NCBI GenBank assembly: GCA_012317185.1
Contig: CP048838.1
Location: 4,464,001 to 4,528,000, forward strand
Length of the DNA: 64,000 bases
DNA from: [Clostridium] innocuum
GTDB lineage: Bacteria; Bacillota_I; Bacilli_A; Erysipelotrichales; Erysipelotrichaceae
Direction: 5' to 3'
Part shown: in pieces, positions 8,596-15,904 of the stretch
Layout: each line of letters starts with the position of its first letter
Position numbering within the stretch: the stretch's first letter is position 1
The notes under the pieces: model-generated
The model's database searches: none
The model's input: the letters and a program-made list of their open reading frames with translations, nothing else
Told to the model about the DNA's origin: nothing
Position numbers and translations under genes: made by a program

Positions 8596-9335
8596 ACAGC
8601 AAGGCGCTGAAAGCCTCTGCCCGCGGTTTGATTTCCATTCCTATAAAGCTCAACAACACCTCGTCCATACCGTTGTATCCTTCTGCCGCTTTTTTCAAAG
8701 GTATAACAGAAATTTGTAGCTGTCATATCATATTCCTTTGGCAGCTCATAGCGAAGTATAACTCTTGTGTCTGTATCAAAATCGCCATATGTATTTCTCT
8801 GTATTTCAATTTTTATAGGAGCATCCGGATTCACAGCTTCAACGTGGATCAGTCTCCCTGCTGCCTTCGTATTTACATCAATATACAGCTCTTTTTCCTC
8901 AGAATCCCAGTTCTTTGAAATGGAGGCTTCTTCAAAAACCTCTCCGCTTTTTTCTATTTCATATATACCGATATCCGCCGTTTTCTCCTCCTGATCCTTT
9001 TGATAGGTGATTTTGGAAAAGCTTACCTTCATATCTTTAAACATGGGAAGCTGAATTCCATAAGCATAGAAATTCTCATCCTCCATAGGTGCTTCCTCAT
9101 CAATCACATAACGAGGATCAACCACAGCGTCTGCCTTGTAATCTGCGATTCCCGTTACCCTGACACCTTCACCGCCTTCTTTTTTAAACCGTACTATAAG
9201 ACTTTCCTCCATGTCCTCTCCCGGAAAATGAAATCGAATACTTGATTTCAGAAATGTCGCTTCCTTCTGCACAGGTGCACACCCTCCTATACAGCAGAGA
9301 ATAAGCAGCCCTGCAATTCCTGTTAATTTTTTCAT
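8592..9335 (-). CDS. Lipoprotein, module copy 2 (A')
   Basis: 247 residues. The signal peptide ends in a lipobox (CCIGGC, modified Cys near 19), so it should be lipid-anchored outside the membrane, unlike its paralogue at 7170-7880, which keeps a plain membrane helix. The rest of the protein aligns along its length with that paralogue. A GGGAGGT site precedes the ATG and the first four bases overlap the end of the upstream membrane protein gene. Function unknown; the tandem arrangement suggests A and B proteins work as a pair. Confidence 0.7.
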   Translation of the reverse strand: MKKLTGIAGLLILCCIGGCAPVQKEATFLKSSIRFHFPGEDMEESLIVRFKKEGGEGVRVTGIADYKADAVVDPRYVIDEEAPMEDENFYAYGIQLPMFKDMKVSFSKITYQKDQEEKTADIGIYEIEKSGEVFEEASISKNWDSEEKELYIDVNTKAAGRLIHVEAVNPDAPIKIEIQRNTYGDFDTDTRVILRYELPKEYDMTATNFCYTFEKSGRRIQRYGRGVVELYRNGNQTAGRGFQRLAV

Positions 9336-10027
9336 CGATGGATACCTCCCTTTTCAATCGTGTAGCTGTCATAATAATCGACACGATTCTTATTTTTCCC
9401 CCGGGTATAATTGTATATGTGAATGCTGCGCTTCTGTGCTGCGCAAGAATCCTTGATTGTTCCTGTGGTCATGGATATGATTTTCCGCGAATCCGCCTTG
9501 ATTTCCCCACTGGTCCAGCCGCTGTCCGTACGATTACGGATTATTATCTGTTCATCCCTTTGCGGTTCTCTCAGCAGATCATACGTAACGACATATACAT
9601 ATTCCTTGCGATCATTTACTGCATAGGTTACAGTTACATGCTTATTCGGCTTTTCCTTCTGCATGCTAAGGGATTTGCTGCCTTTTTTTACAGCCTCAAG
9701 CTGTTCCTTAACCATAGCTTCATCCACTCCTGCATACTGCACCGTATCATACATATCACATGTCGTTTCACTTTGCTCTGCTTCACGCAGATAATAATAG
9801 CCCATATACCAGGATAGCGTCAGGATCGAGAGAATCCCCCAAATGCATACCACTGTCCGGACTGTTAATAAATGAATCTGCTTTTCCGGTGTTTTTAAAT
9901 GTTGATTGACCCGCAGCTCATAGTAATGCTTATAAAGGACATAAACCACCAGACCTGCCAGTAAAAGAAGTAGAATAAGCAGAAGCAAACCGGTGGATGA
10001 TTGACTGTCAAACAAAGTCTGTAGCAT
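9332..10027 (-). CDS. Two-helix membrane protein, module copy 2 (B')
   Basis: 231 residues from the ATG at 10027, spaced seven bases from GGAGG (an ATG at 10033 is too close). Two membrane segments are seen, about residues 13-35 and 60-80, followed by a soluble domain homologous to the gene at 7867-8595. It lies 12 bases downstream of the LytTR regulator. Membrane partners encoded next to stand-alone LytTR regulators often control them; whether this protein does so or is simply a target is not visible in the sequence. Confidence 0.68.
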   Translation of the reverse strand: MLQTLFDSQSSTGLLLLILLLLLAGLVVYVLYKHYYELRVNQHLKTPEKQIHLLTVRTVVCIWGILSILTLSWYMGYYYLREAEQSETTCDMYDTVQYAGVDEAMVKEQLEAVKKGSKSLSMQKEKPNKHVTVTYAVNDRKEYVYVVTYDLLREPQRDEQIIIRNRTDSGWTSGEIKADSRKIISMTTGTIKDSCAAQKRSIHIYNYTRGKNKNRVDYYDSYTIEKGGIHR

Positions 10028-10039
10028 ATGCATCCCTCC

Positions 10040-10486
10040 TTAAAATCCCATTTCTTCTTTGAACCGGTAATAATAGCTTCTGGATACCTCGATTTGATCC
10101 TCGTTTGTGAGAATAAGCGTAAATTTTGAATTTAAGCTGCTTCGGATTCGCCGTATATCCTTTTTATTTACAATGAACGCCTTATGAACTCTCAGAAATC
10201 CTTTTTCATACAAATTGGCCTCCAGCTGATACATTGTTTCTTTAACACGGTACCTGCCATCCATGGTATGTATCCATATTTCCTGGGAAATGCTTTCTAT
10301 ATAGATGATATCTTCAACAGCGAGACGCATGTATTCCTCATGATCCCTGACAAGCAGATAGCGGTAATCATAATTTGCCTCGTACAATACATAATCGGCA
10401 TCCTCACAAACAGTAACCTGCCCCTTTTGAAGATCATCCAACAGCTGTTCTTTCATCTCTTTTCTGCATAATAGCTTAAGTTTCAT
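10040..10486 (-). CDS. Stand-alone LytTR transcriptional regulator
   Basis: 148 residues: a short N-terminal region and a C-terminal LytTR DNA-binding domain (about 45-148), with the family landmarks IIYIESISQEIWIHT, GFLRVHKAFIVNKKDIRRI and IEVSRSYYYRFKEE. It lacks the receiver domain of AgrA-type regulators, so it is of the single-domain LytTR kind usually paired with a membrane protein. AAAAGGGTG precedes the start. It heads an operon of four envelope genes with overlapping ends, which are the likely targets. Confidence 0.88.
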   Translation of the reverse strand: MKLKLLCRKEMKEQLLDDLQKGQVTVCEDADYVLYEANYDYRYLLVRDHEEYMRLAVEDIIYIESISQEIWIHTMDGRYRVKETMYQLEANLYEKGFLRVHKAFIVNKKDIRRIRSSLNSKFTLILTNEDQIEVSRSYYYRFKEEMGF

Positions 10487-10540
10487 ACTTTCACCCTTTT
10501 CACCTATAGTTTATCGGAATTCAGAGGAAACACAAGCGGT

Positions 10541-10569
10541 ATTATATAAGATACAAATATAGGCAGTAA
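10541..10569 (-). promoter_or_regulatory. Promoter of the LytTR operon
   Basis: Minus-strand -35 TTACTG (10569-10564), 17-base spacer, -10 TATAAT (10546-10541). It lies back to back with the promoter of the XRE gene. Confidence 0.6.
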
Positions 10570-10592
10570 CATGCACAGGAAAAGCAAATATA

Positions 10593-10610
10593 TGTAAAGC
10601 ACGCTTCACA
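10593..10610. promoter_or_regulatory. Operator 1 of the XRE regulator
   Basis: TGTAAAG-CACG-CTTCACA, a palindrome with one mismatch whose right arm contains the -35 hexamer of the XRE promoter. Confidence 0.6.
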
Positions 10611-10633
10611 TTTTTATCATCCGGTGGTATACT
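10605..10633 (+). promoter_or_regulatory. Promoter of the XRE/membrane pair
   Basis: -35 TTCACA (10605-10610), 17-base spacer, -10 TATACT (10628-10633). Confidence 0.65.
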
Positions 10634-10638
10634 AAAAA

Positions 10639-10656
10639 TGTAAAGGAGGCTTTACA
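10639..10656. promoter_or_regulatory. Operator 2 of the XRE regulator, overlapping its ribosome site
   Basis: TGTAAAG-GAGG-CTTTACA, a perfect 7-base palindrome exactly 46 bases after operator 1. The spacer plus flanking bases form the AGGAGG ribosome binding site. A repressor on both sites would bracket the promoter. Confidence 0.65.
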
Positions 10657-10659
10657 TTC

Positions 10660-10869
10660 ATGAGGAATCGAATACGAAAGCTTCGGCAGGAATTACAAAT
10701 GACGCAGGAGGAGCTGGCACAGCGGTGCAGAGTCAGCCGGCAGACGATCATCTCACTGGAGAAGGGGAAATACGATCCCTCCATTCACCTTGCACACCGC
10801 ATAGCAACAATTTTTCAACATCATATCGAGGATGTATTTCTTTTTACGGAAGGAGCGGATGAGTCATGA
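10660..10869 (+). CDS. Small XRE-family helix-turn-helix regulator
   Basis: 69 residues, almost entirely one Cro/CI-type helix-turn-helix: RKLRQELQMTQEELAQRCRV then SRQTIISLEKGKYDPSIHLAHRIA, followed by the IEDVFLF tail typical of YgzD-like mini-repressors. It is followed, with an ATGA overlap, by a small membrane protein gene, a common pairing in Firmicutes. Two copies of TGTAAAG-N4-CTTTACA bracket its promoter, so autorepression is likely. Confidence 0.88.
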   Translation: MRNRIRKLRQELQMTQEELAQRCRVSRQTIISLEKGKYDPSIHLAHRIATIFQHHIEDVFLFTEGADES

Positions 10870-11282
10870 AAGAACAGAATATTATAAGGATGAAATGCAT
10901 TACGATTCTACTGTTTATCATACTGTCAGTTGTGCTGATTGTTGTCGGCTTTTCGCAGGAATATCGCAGTTCCTCCCTTTTCAGTGGAGGTGTCGGAGGC
11001 CTCATCGTTTCCCTGTATATGCTAAAAGCGATATGGTCAGCCAAAGCATCACAAAGGAAACGTGAGCAATTGATTATTGATGAAACAGATGAACGCAATC
11101 TGCTAATTCAGAAAAACAGCAGAGCGCAGGCATTCAACGTATCTCTTATCGCAACTCTGGCAGCCTCTGTTCTTGCATCCTTATATCATGAAGAAGCCAT
11201 CAACAGCTGCTTTAACATTCTCCTGGGCATTCAGCTGTTTGCCTATTTACTGATCTGGATGTATTACAAAAGAAGGCTGTAG
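10866..11282 (+). CDS. Small integral membrane protein paired with the XRE regulator
   Basis: 138 residues, with four hydrophobic segments near 11-29, 36-54, 90-108 and 115-133. A charged loop between the second and third helices carries DETDERNLLIQKNSRAQA, a motif common in DUF2178-like membrane proteins that sit next to mini-XRE regulators. The start codon overlaps the XRE stop (ATGA). Function unknown; co-regulation with the XRE gene is clear from the overlap. Confidence 0.72.
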   Translation: MKEQNIIRMKCITILLFIILSVVLIVVGFSQEYRSSSLFSGGVGGLIVSLYMLKAIWSAKASQRKREQLIIDETDERNLLIQKNSRAQAFNVSLIATLAASVLASLYHEEAINSCFNILLGIQLFAYLLIWMYYKRRL

Positions 11283-11505
11283 CTTTCCATATCATAGACC
11301 TGCCGGATGAAGCCGATTACAGGGATGCATGCGCCATCATCAAAAGGCTGCCGCGTACGATCCGGTTCCTGCAGGGCTGCTTTAAAAATACTGCCTGTGC
11401 ATAAGCTCATTGGCTGCTTGTATACAGGCAGCTTTGCCAGACTTCGCAATACATTATATTCACCAAAGAAGATGGTATTGTAATATCGTAAAGGAGATGC
11501 TGTTT

Positions 11506-12612
11506 ATGCAGCTTGTATGGATTCTGCTCATTGCAGCAGCCATTACAGTTATCGAGATTCTTATCTATCATTACCGTTTGCCAAGGTTTTTTCTGTTCAT
11601 TTTTCCACTCATCAATATTTGTCTGGAAATATGCATTGTTTTTTACATTCTGCGTCAGCAGGCACTGGTTACGAGCTATTATCCGCTATGGATACGAATC
11701 GGTATTTATCTTCTGCCGCTTCTGTTATCCCTGTTTATCATGACCGGCTTCCTCGTACGCAGATATGTAAAGCTGGAATATACAAAACCATTTCGCCATA
11801 TCGTCTGCCGTCTGTTTGCATTTCTTCTGATCAGTATGCTTTTCATCTTTCTCACAACCATTTATTTTGCACAGGAATATGTTATCTTTTATCCAAATGC
11901 AAGTCCTCAGGATCGGGATATGCTCATGGCGGATAAAGCCTATGAGCGTATCAGCATAGATTCGCAATATACCGGATGGCTGAGAAAAGCAGAGAATGCG
12001 GATAGCATCATAGTGTATTTTGGAGGAAATGCACAGAATACCAGTGCCTTATGCAGAGAATATGATGAAAGCGGAATTTTCTCTTATATGAAGAATTCAC
12101 ACTTTCTCAGTATTGATTATCCTTCCTACGGAGACAGCAAGGGTTCCCTGTCACAGGAAGAGCTATTTAAGATGGCGGATGCAGTCCTGCATTATGCCCG
12201 TCACAGATATCCAAATAAAAAGCTGTATATCGTCGGCTACAGTATCGGTACAGGAATGGCAAGCTATGCAGCTTCCAAATCAACACCGGATGCACTCATT
12301 CTTCTCTCTCCATACAATAACGGGAGAGATTTATTCAATTCCTATTTCCCTGTTTTCTATGGTCCCCTGCAGCATCTGATTCGTTACCCGCTAACAAGTG
12401 ACAGATATGTCCATACCGTGACCTGCCCTGCTCTGGTCATATTGAGCAATCAGGATACCATCGTTTCTCCCAGCCTCTCAAGACGCCTGATTGAATGCTT
12501 CACAACGCCGGTTAAGACGATTCAATTTGATACATTGGATCATGGTGATATCGCAATGAGTAAAGAGGTATGGAAAACCATAATACGCTTTCTACATGAG
12601 CTTCCTGAATAG
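11506..12612 (+). CDS. Membrane-anchored alpha/beta hydrolase
   Basis: 368 residues from the ATG at 11506, which has AAGGAG at 11491-11496; the frame is open 96 bases further upstream but without a ribosome site. Three to four hydrophobic segments fill the first 130 residues, then an alpha/beta hydrolase domain follows: oxyanion region VYFGGNAQNT, nucleophile elbow GYSIGTG, acid in LSNQDTIVS and histidine in LDHGDIA. This arrangement is like BEM46/YfhR-type membrane serine hydrolases. The substrate is unknown. The 220 bases upstream hold no clear gene. Confidence 0.8.
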   Translation: MQLVWILLIAAAITVIEILIYHYRLPRFFLFIFPLINICLEICIVFYILRQQALVTSYYPLWIRIGIYLLPLLLSLFIMTGFLVRRYVKLEYTKPFRHIVCRLFAFLLISMLFIFLTTIYFAQEYVIFYPNASPQDRDMLMADKAYERISIDSQYTGWLRKAENADSIIVYFGGNAQNTSALCREYDESGIFSYMKNSHFLSIDYPSYGDSKGSLSQEELFKMADAVLHYARHRYPNKKLYIVGYSIGTGMASYAASKSTPDALILLSPYNNGRDLFNSYFPVFYGPLQHLIRYPLTSDRYVHTVTCPALVILSNQDTIVSPSLSRRLIECFTTPVKTIQFDTLDHGDIAMSKEVWKTIIRFLHELPE

Positions 12613-12674
12613 ATTTTAATCATATATTTACTTAACCGACAGTCATGAATCTATCTGTACCATGAATTGATATG

Positions 12675-12711
12675 AAAAAAGCTCTGTATACCTGACCTTA
12701 TACAGAGTTTT
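12675..12711. terminator. Bidirectional terminator
   Basis: CTCTGTATA (12682-12690) pairs perfectly with TATACAGAG (12699-12707), flanked by an A-run on the left and TTTTA on the right. It ends the hydrolase gene transcript. Confidence 0.8.
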
Positions 12712-12724
12712 ATCTATGTACTGC

Positions 12725-13125
12725 ATTCCGCAAAGAGCCTAGGCAGCTGCATCCGAATGGCCTGTTTTATATAGGAATACCGTTGAAGATAATCGATTTT
12801 CAGCAGCGTGCTGAGTATGGATTTATCCTTACAGCTGTAGACAGGCGGTATCTGCGCTCACATGACACCAGGAACACATACAGCATCAATATATTCATAT
12901 CAACCGTATGCTGTGAGAACAGCTGATTGCACTGCTTCTGTGTATCCACGGCAAGGCTTTGAATCTGCGCATGGATACCGTTGATGACCATACTTTATGA
13001 AACCTCATCGACAGGCTCCTACTTTCTGTATATCCCGTATAATCTGTTTTAAGGACTCCAGCTTCTCTGACTGCTCACGTACGTTATTCACAAAGCTTAT
13101 ATCCGCATGCTTCGATAAAGACATT
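12725..13125 (-). pseudogene. Possible gene remnant
   Basis: On the minus strand three short open stretches follow one another in different frames: a 39-codon piece ending near 13006 (reads ...REQSEKLESLKQIIRDIQ), a 63-codon piece at 12991-12800 (AQIQSLAVDTQKQCNQLF) and a third ending near 12725 (KIDYLQRYSYIKQAIRMQL). All look helical and protein-like but none has a ribosome site. A decayed gene is the simplest reading; the family is not recognised. Confidence 0.25.
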
Positions 13126-13156
13126 AACACTCATAAGCCATACCGTTTTCTTAAAC

Positions 13157-13181
13157 AAAAAAACATGGAAATCACTCCATG
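13157..13181 (-). terminator. Terminator of the orphan EIIA gene
   Basis: On the minus strand CATGGA-GTGATT-TCCATG followed by seven T residues, right after the EIIA stop. Confidence 0.8.
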
Positions 13182-13184
13182 CCT

Positions 13185-13523
13185 TTATCCTTTTTCATAT
13201 ATTTTCTCTTCCAGCTCATCAAATTTACGATACAGATCAACGAATTCATCACATAAAATTTTGAAGGATTCCGCACTCATCAGTAAATCCTGCGCATGTG
13301 TGAGCAGAAGGTTTAAATCCACCGGATTTCCTCCGGCTTCCTCCTGAACAAGTCGCTGATGTATACGATGCCCCTTTGCATACTGTTCATTGCCCTTTCT
13401 TACAAGCTCGTTACACTGTCCGTAGTTTTTACTTTTAGCCTCCTGAATCGCTTCGATATAAAGACTTCTAGCCTGTCCCACGGAAGAAATGATTTCTAGT
13501 ATTTCAAGTTCTGAACTGCCCAT
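13185..13523 (-). CDS. PTS lactose/cellobiose-family EIIA, orphan
   Basis: 112 residues from the ATG at 13523, nine bases from AGGAG; an ATG three codons earlier abuts that site. This family is a trimeric helical protein that carries phosphate from HPr to EIIB. The active-site histidine is in LLLTHAQDLLMSAES near residue 75, and the usual N-terminal Gly/Ala-rich helix (EIISSVGQARSLYIEAI) is present. No EIIB or EIIC of this family is adjacent, so it must serve a transporter elsewhere or act as a regulator. It has its own terminator. Confidence 0.9.
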   Translation of the reverse strand: MGSSELEILEIISSVGQARSLYIEAIQEAKSKNYGQCNELVRKGNEQYAKGHRIHQRLVQEEAGGNPVDLNLLLTHAQDLLMSAESFKILCDEFVDLYRKFDELEEKIYEKG

Positions 13524-13840
13524 CGTATCCATCTCCTGACCTTTTCTGTTCTACTATTGTATCATACCCATACCGTGATTTCACTAGGAATTTAAAGAAA
13601 ATGATATCTCTTACAAAAGATGCCGAATTCATTACTGATTGAAGTATTCTCTCAATCGCTTTAACAGCTACAGGATATGCAGACCTATTTCTATCATACT
13701 CTCAGGCATTCACAGCCGCTTACAGACCCAACAGTAAAACATAATACTCAAATCAGCAGATCTGCTTTCTGAAGGATGTAACAAAACAGCTTTATAAAGG
13801 GATGCTCAGGACTATCCTTTCCAAATATCTTCCTAAATAG
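13524..13840. other. Intergenic stretch, no gene seen
   Basis: AT-rich, no open frame with a ribosome site and no strong hairpin. It probably holds only the promoter of the orphan EIIA gene. Confidence 0.5.
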
Positions 13841-14455
13841 CTAGCTGCGATAAGCAGACTTCATACAGCGAAGCTTGATTTCCCGACGTATGATTTCCTC
13901 TGCCGTTTTCAACGCATCCTTTTGGGAATCTATGATTTTATAGGCAAGCATATCACTCAATCCCATTACAAGGCTCCACATGGAGAGGATCTCCTTCTGA
14001 TACTCCTCCGGCGGACAACCGTGTTTTTTCAAAAAGGCAAGAGCGGTACTGCGAAATATCTCATACGACTTCACTGACTTCTTTTCTAAGTCCTGCAGCT
14101 GAAACATTTGTGATTTCATGATATTGGTATGATATTTCAAAAAATCAGGATGCTGTACCATAAAGGCTACATAGCCTGCACCAATCTGAATGATAGCCTC
14201 ATCTACATCACCACCCGCATTCTCATAGGACCTTTGCAATGCCTCCGTGAACTGTTCTTCGATATATGCAGAAATGGCGTTCATAAACTCTTCCTTATTT
14301 TGAAAATGCTTATACAGGGCGGTATGTGAAACATGACAGAGTGCCGCAAGCTTTCGCATAGAAAGGCTTCGTTCCCCGTACACATTGATGTAACGAATGC
14401 CCTCCTTTATCAATGTATTTTTTAAATCCTTATGATGATAGCTTTGTTCACACAT
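13841..14455 (-). CDS. TetR/AcrR-family regulator
   Basis: 204 residues from the ATG at 14455, which follows AAGGGA by nine bases; the longer frame back to 14536 would run through the promoter region. The TetR helix-turn-helix is clear at about residues 12-60 (RSLSMRKLAALCHVSHTALYKHFQNKEEF). The C-terminal part is the ligand domain with the MVQHPDFLKY segment common in this group. It is divergent from two reductase-like genes; the palindrome at 14538-14552 between them is a likely operator, so it probably represses the reductase pair. Confidence 0.87.
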   Translation of the reverse strand: MCEQSYHHKDLKNTLIKEGIRYINVYGERSLSMRKLAALCHVSHTALYKHFQNKEEFMNAISAYIEEQFTEALQRSYENAGGDVDEAIIQIGAGYVAFMVQHPDFLKYHTNIMKSQMFQLQDLEKKSVKSYEIFRSTALAFLKKHGCPPEEYQKEILSMWSLVMGLSDMLAYKIIDSQKDALKTAEEIIRREIKLRCMKSAYRS

Positions 14456-14502
14456 GCAGACCAGTCCCTTCTTACGATGTAACTGTATTTTATCACACGA
14501 TG

Positions 14503-14531
14503 TTGACAGTGTAAACATAATATGATACTCT
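14503..14531 (+). promoter_or_regulatory. Promoter of the reductase pair
   Basis: -35 TTGACA (14503-14508), 17-base spacer, -10 TACTCT (14526-14531). Confidence 0.55.
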
Positions 14532-14537
14532 ATCAAT

Positions 14538-14552
14538 GTAAACAGCGTTTAC
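14538..14552. promoter_or_regulatory. Candidate TetR operator
   Basis: Perfect palindrome GTAAAC-AGC-GTTTAC just downstream of the -10 box, between the divergent TetR and reductase genes. A second GTAAAC half-site lies at 14511-14516 inside the promoter spacer. Confidence 0.55.
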
Positions 14553-14574
14553 TTAGCTGAAGAAAGGATTTATC

Positions 14575-15087
14575 ATGAAAACCATACTATCCGATATTGC
14601 CTTACCTCAACTGCCATTTTCAGAAAATGTATCTGTATTCGATTCCCATGAGCTCAAGCAGACAGCACCATGTACAGGCTGCTTTTCCTGCTGGATCAAA
14701 TCACCGGGAGCATGCATATTCCAAGATGATATAGCTTCCTTTACAGCTTCCATGAAACAAAGCGATACGCTTTATATTCTTACAGAGAATGTATATGGCT
14801 CCTATAGTCCGTTTGTGAAGTGTGCAATCGACCGCTCTCTTTCCTATGTGCAGCCGTATTTCACCATTCGCAATCATGAAATGCACCATGTGTTAACCTC
14901 TCCCACTCATCTTCAGCTGATTGTTATTGCATATGGCAGTGAGAATGAACAGGAACAAAACGTCCTTCAAGCTCTTGTTCAGGCGAATGGAATCAATATG
15001 GATTGCAGGTATGTCCAATGTCATCACTGCGCGGATAGTGAAAAGGCACTTGTCCGGTTACAAACCATGTTGGAGGTGGCCGTTTAA
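14575..15087 (+). CDS. Flavodoxin-like NAD(P)H oxidoreductase, short form
   Basis: 170 residues. The segment CTGCFSCWIKSPGACIFQDD (residues about 33-52) is the cysteine-rich motif of the iron-sulfur-type/NADPH-dependent FMN reductase family, and TENVYGSYSPFVKCAIDR matches its flavin-binding strand. The family's usual N-terminal GSPR phosphate loop is missing, so this protein is about 30 residues short at the front. It overlaps the next gene by one base (TAATG). The next protein has the GSPKP loop but lacks the Cys motif, so the two may form one functional unit. Confidence 0.72.
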   Translation: MKTILSDIALPQLPFSENVSVFDSHELKQTAPCTGCFSCWIKSPGACIFQDDIASFTASMKQSDTLYILTENVYGSYSPFVKCAIDRSLSYVQPYFTIRNHEMHHVLTSPTHLQLIVIAYGSENEQEQNVLQALVQANGINMDCRYVQCHHCADSEKALVRLQTMLEVAV

Positions 15088-15710
15088 TGAAATACGCAAT
15101 CCTTTCCGGCTCACCGAAGCCATCAAACAGCTGCAGTGAAATGCTGGCCAAACATCTCTTTACAGATATGGAAAATATCACTGTTTTCCACTGTATGGAT
15201 ATCCATAAAATTCCGGATATTTTTCATCAACTGCAATCCTTTGATACCATTGTGCTAAGCTTTCCACTTTATTTTGATGCGCTGCCTTCCCATCTTCTCA
15301 GCTTTCTTCTGCAATGGGAGAAGGAACGAAAGCGTGCAGCTGTAAAGGTGAACCTGTATGTTATTGTAAACTGCGGCTTTTTTGAAGGAAAGCAGAATCG
15401 CTATGCGCTGCAGGTTGTGGAAAACTGGTGTACTAAAAGCGGTATGTGTTTCATGGGAGGGATCGGCATCGGTGCAGGTCCCATGCTGAATGAAATACAA
15501 GCAATGGCATGGGAGCATGGCCCAAAAGCTCCTGTGGATAAAGCCCTTCGCCGTATGAGAGAAGCTATTATAACGGATACTGCATTCGAAAATTCTTATG
15601 TCCAGCCTGCCTTTCCGCGCAGTCTTTATATAAAAATGGCACATCATTCCTGGAATAAGCAATTAAAAAAGAATGGCTATGATCCAAAGCGTGTGTATCC
15701 GAAACGGTAA
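15087..15710 (+). CDS. NAD(P)H-dependent oxidoreductase, flavodoxin-like fold
   Basis: 207 residues with the FMN phosphate loop LSGSPKPSNSCSEML at residues 6-20 and the SFPLYFDALPSHLLSF segment near 58-73 typical of NADPH-dependent FMN reductases. A long C-terminal tail (GGIGIGAGPMLNEIQAMAW and beyond) is not part of the core fold. It starts inside the stop of the previous gene and probably forms a complex with it. Control is likely by the divergent TetR regulator. The substrate is unknown; quinone or nitro-compound reduction is typical of the family. Confidence 0.8.
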   Translation: MKYAILSGSPKPSNSCSEMLAKHLFTDMENITVFHCMDIHKIPDIFHQLQSFDTIVLSFPLYFDALPSHLLSFLLQWEKERKRAAVKVNLYVIVNCGFFEGKQNRYALQVVENWCTKSGMCFMGGIGIGAGPMLNEIQAMAWEHGPKAPVDKALRRMREAIITDTAFENSYVQPAFPRSLYIKMAHHSWNKQLKKNGYDPKRVYPKR

Positions 15711-15817
15711 GCCTTTTGAAAGCAAAACAATTCTATGCTTCCTATTCTCTTGATAGTAAATATCGTATAAATACATTAACTACCATCCGGATTCCGTAAA
15801 AAGTGAATCCAACAGAA

Positions 15818-15904
15818 AACCGTCATAGACAGTTTCCTCTTCCTTTCCTACGGTATTGTTGATATACAGCCTGCCGTAAGCTTTCGAGTATCTCTATGAC
15901 GGTT
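15818..15904. repeat. Long nested inverted repeat between convergent genes
   Basis: Perfect 12-base arms AACCGTCATAGA (15818-15829) and TCTATGACGGTT (15893-15904) enclose a second pairing, TACGGTA with TGCCGTA. The right arm runs into the stop codon of the HD-domain gene. On the minus strand the distal arm is followed by TTTTC, so it may also terminate that gene. Confidence 0.65.

Noticed and set aside
11264..11449. Minus-strand 61-codon ORF before the alpha/beta hydrolase
   Set aside because: No ribosome site, no recognisable protein pattern, and it overlaps the end of the membrane protein gene on the other strand.
11410..11505. N-terminal extension of the alpha/beta hydrolase
   Set aside because: Composition is not protein-like and AAGGAG at 11491-11496 supports the ATG at 11506.
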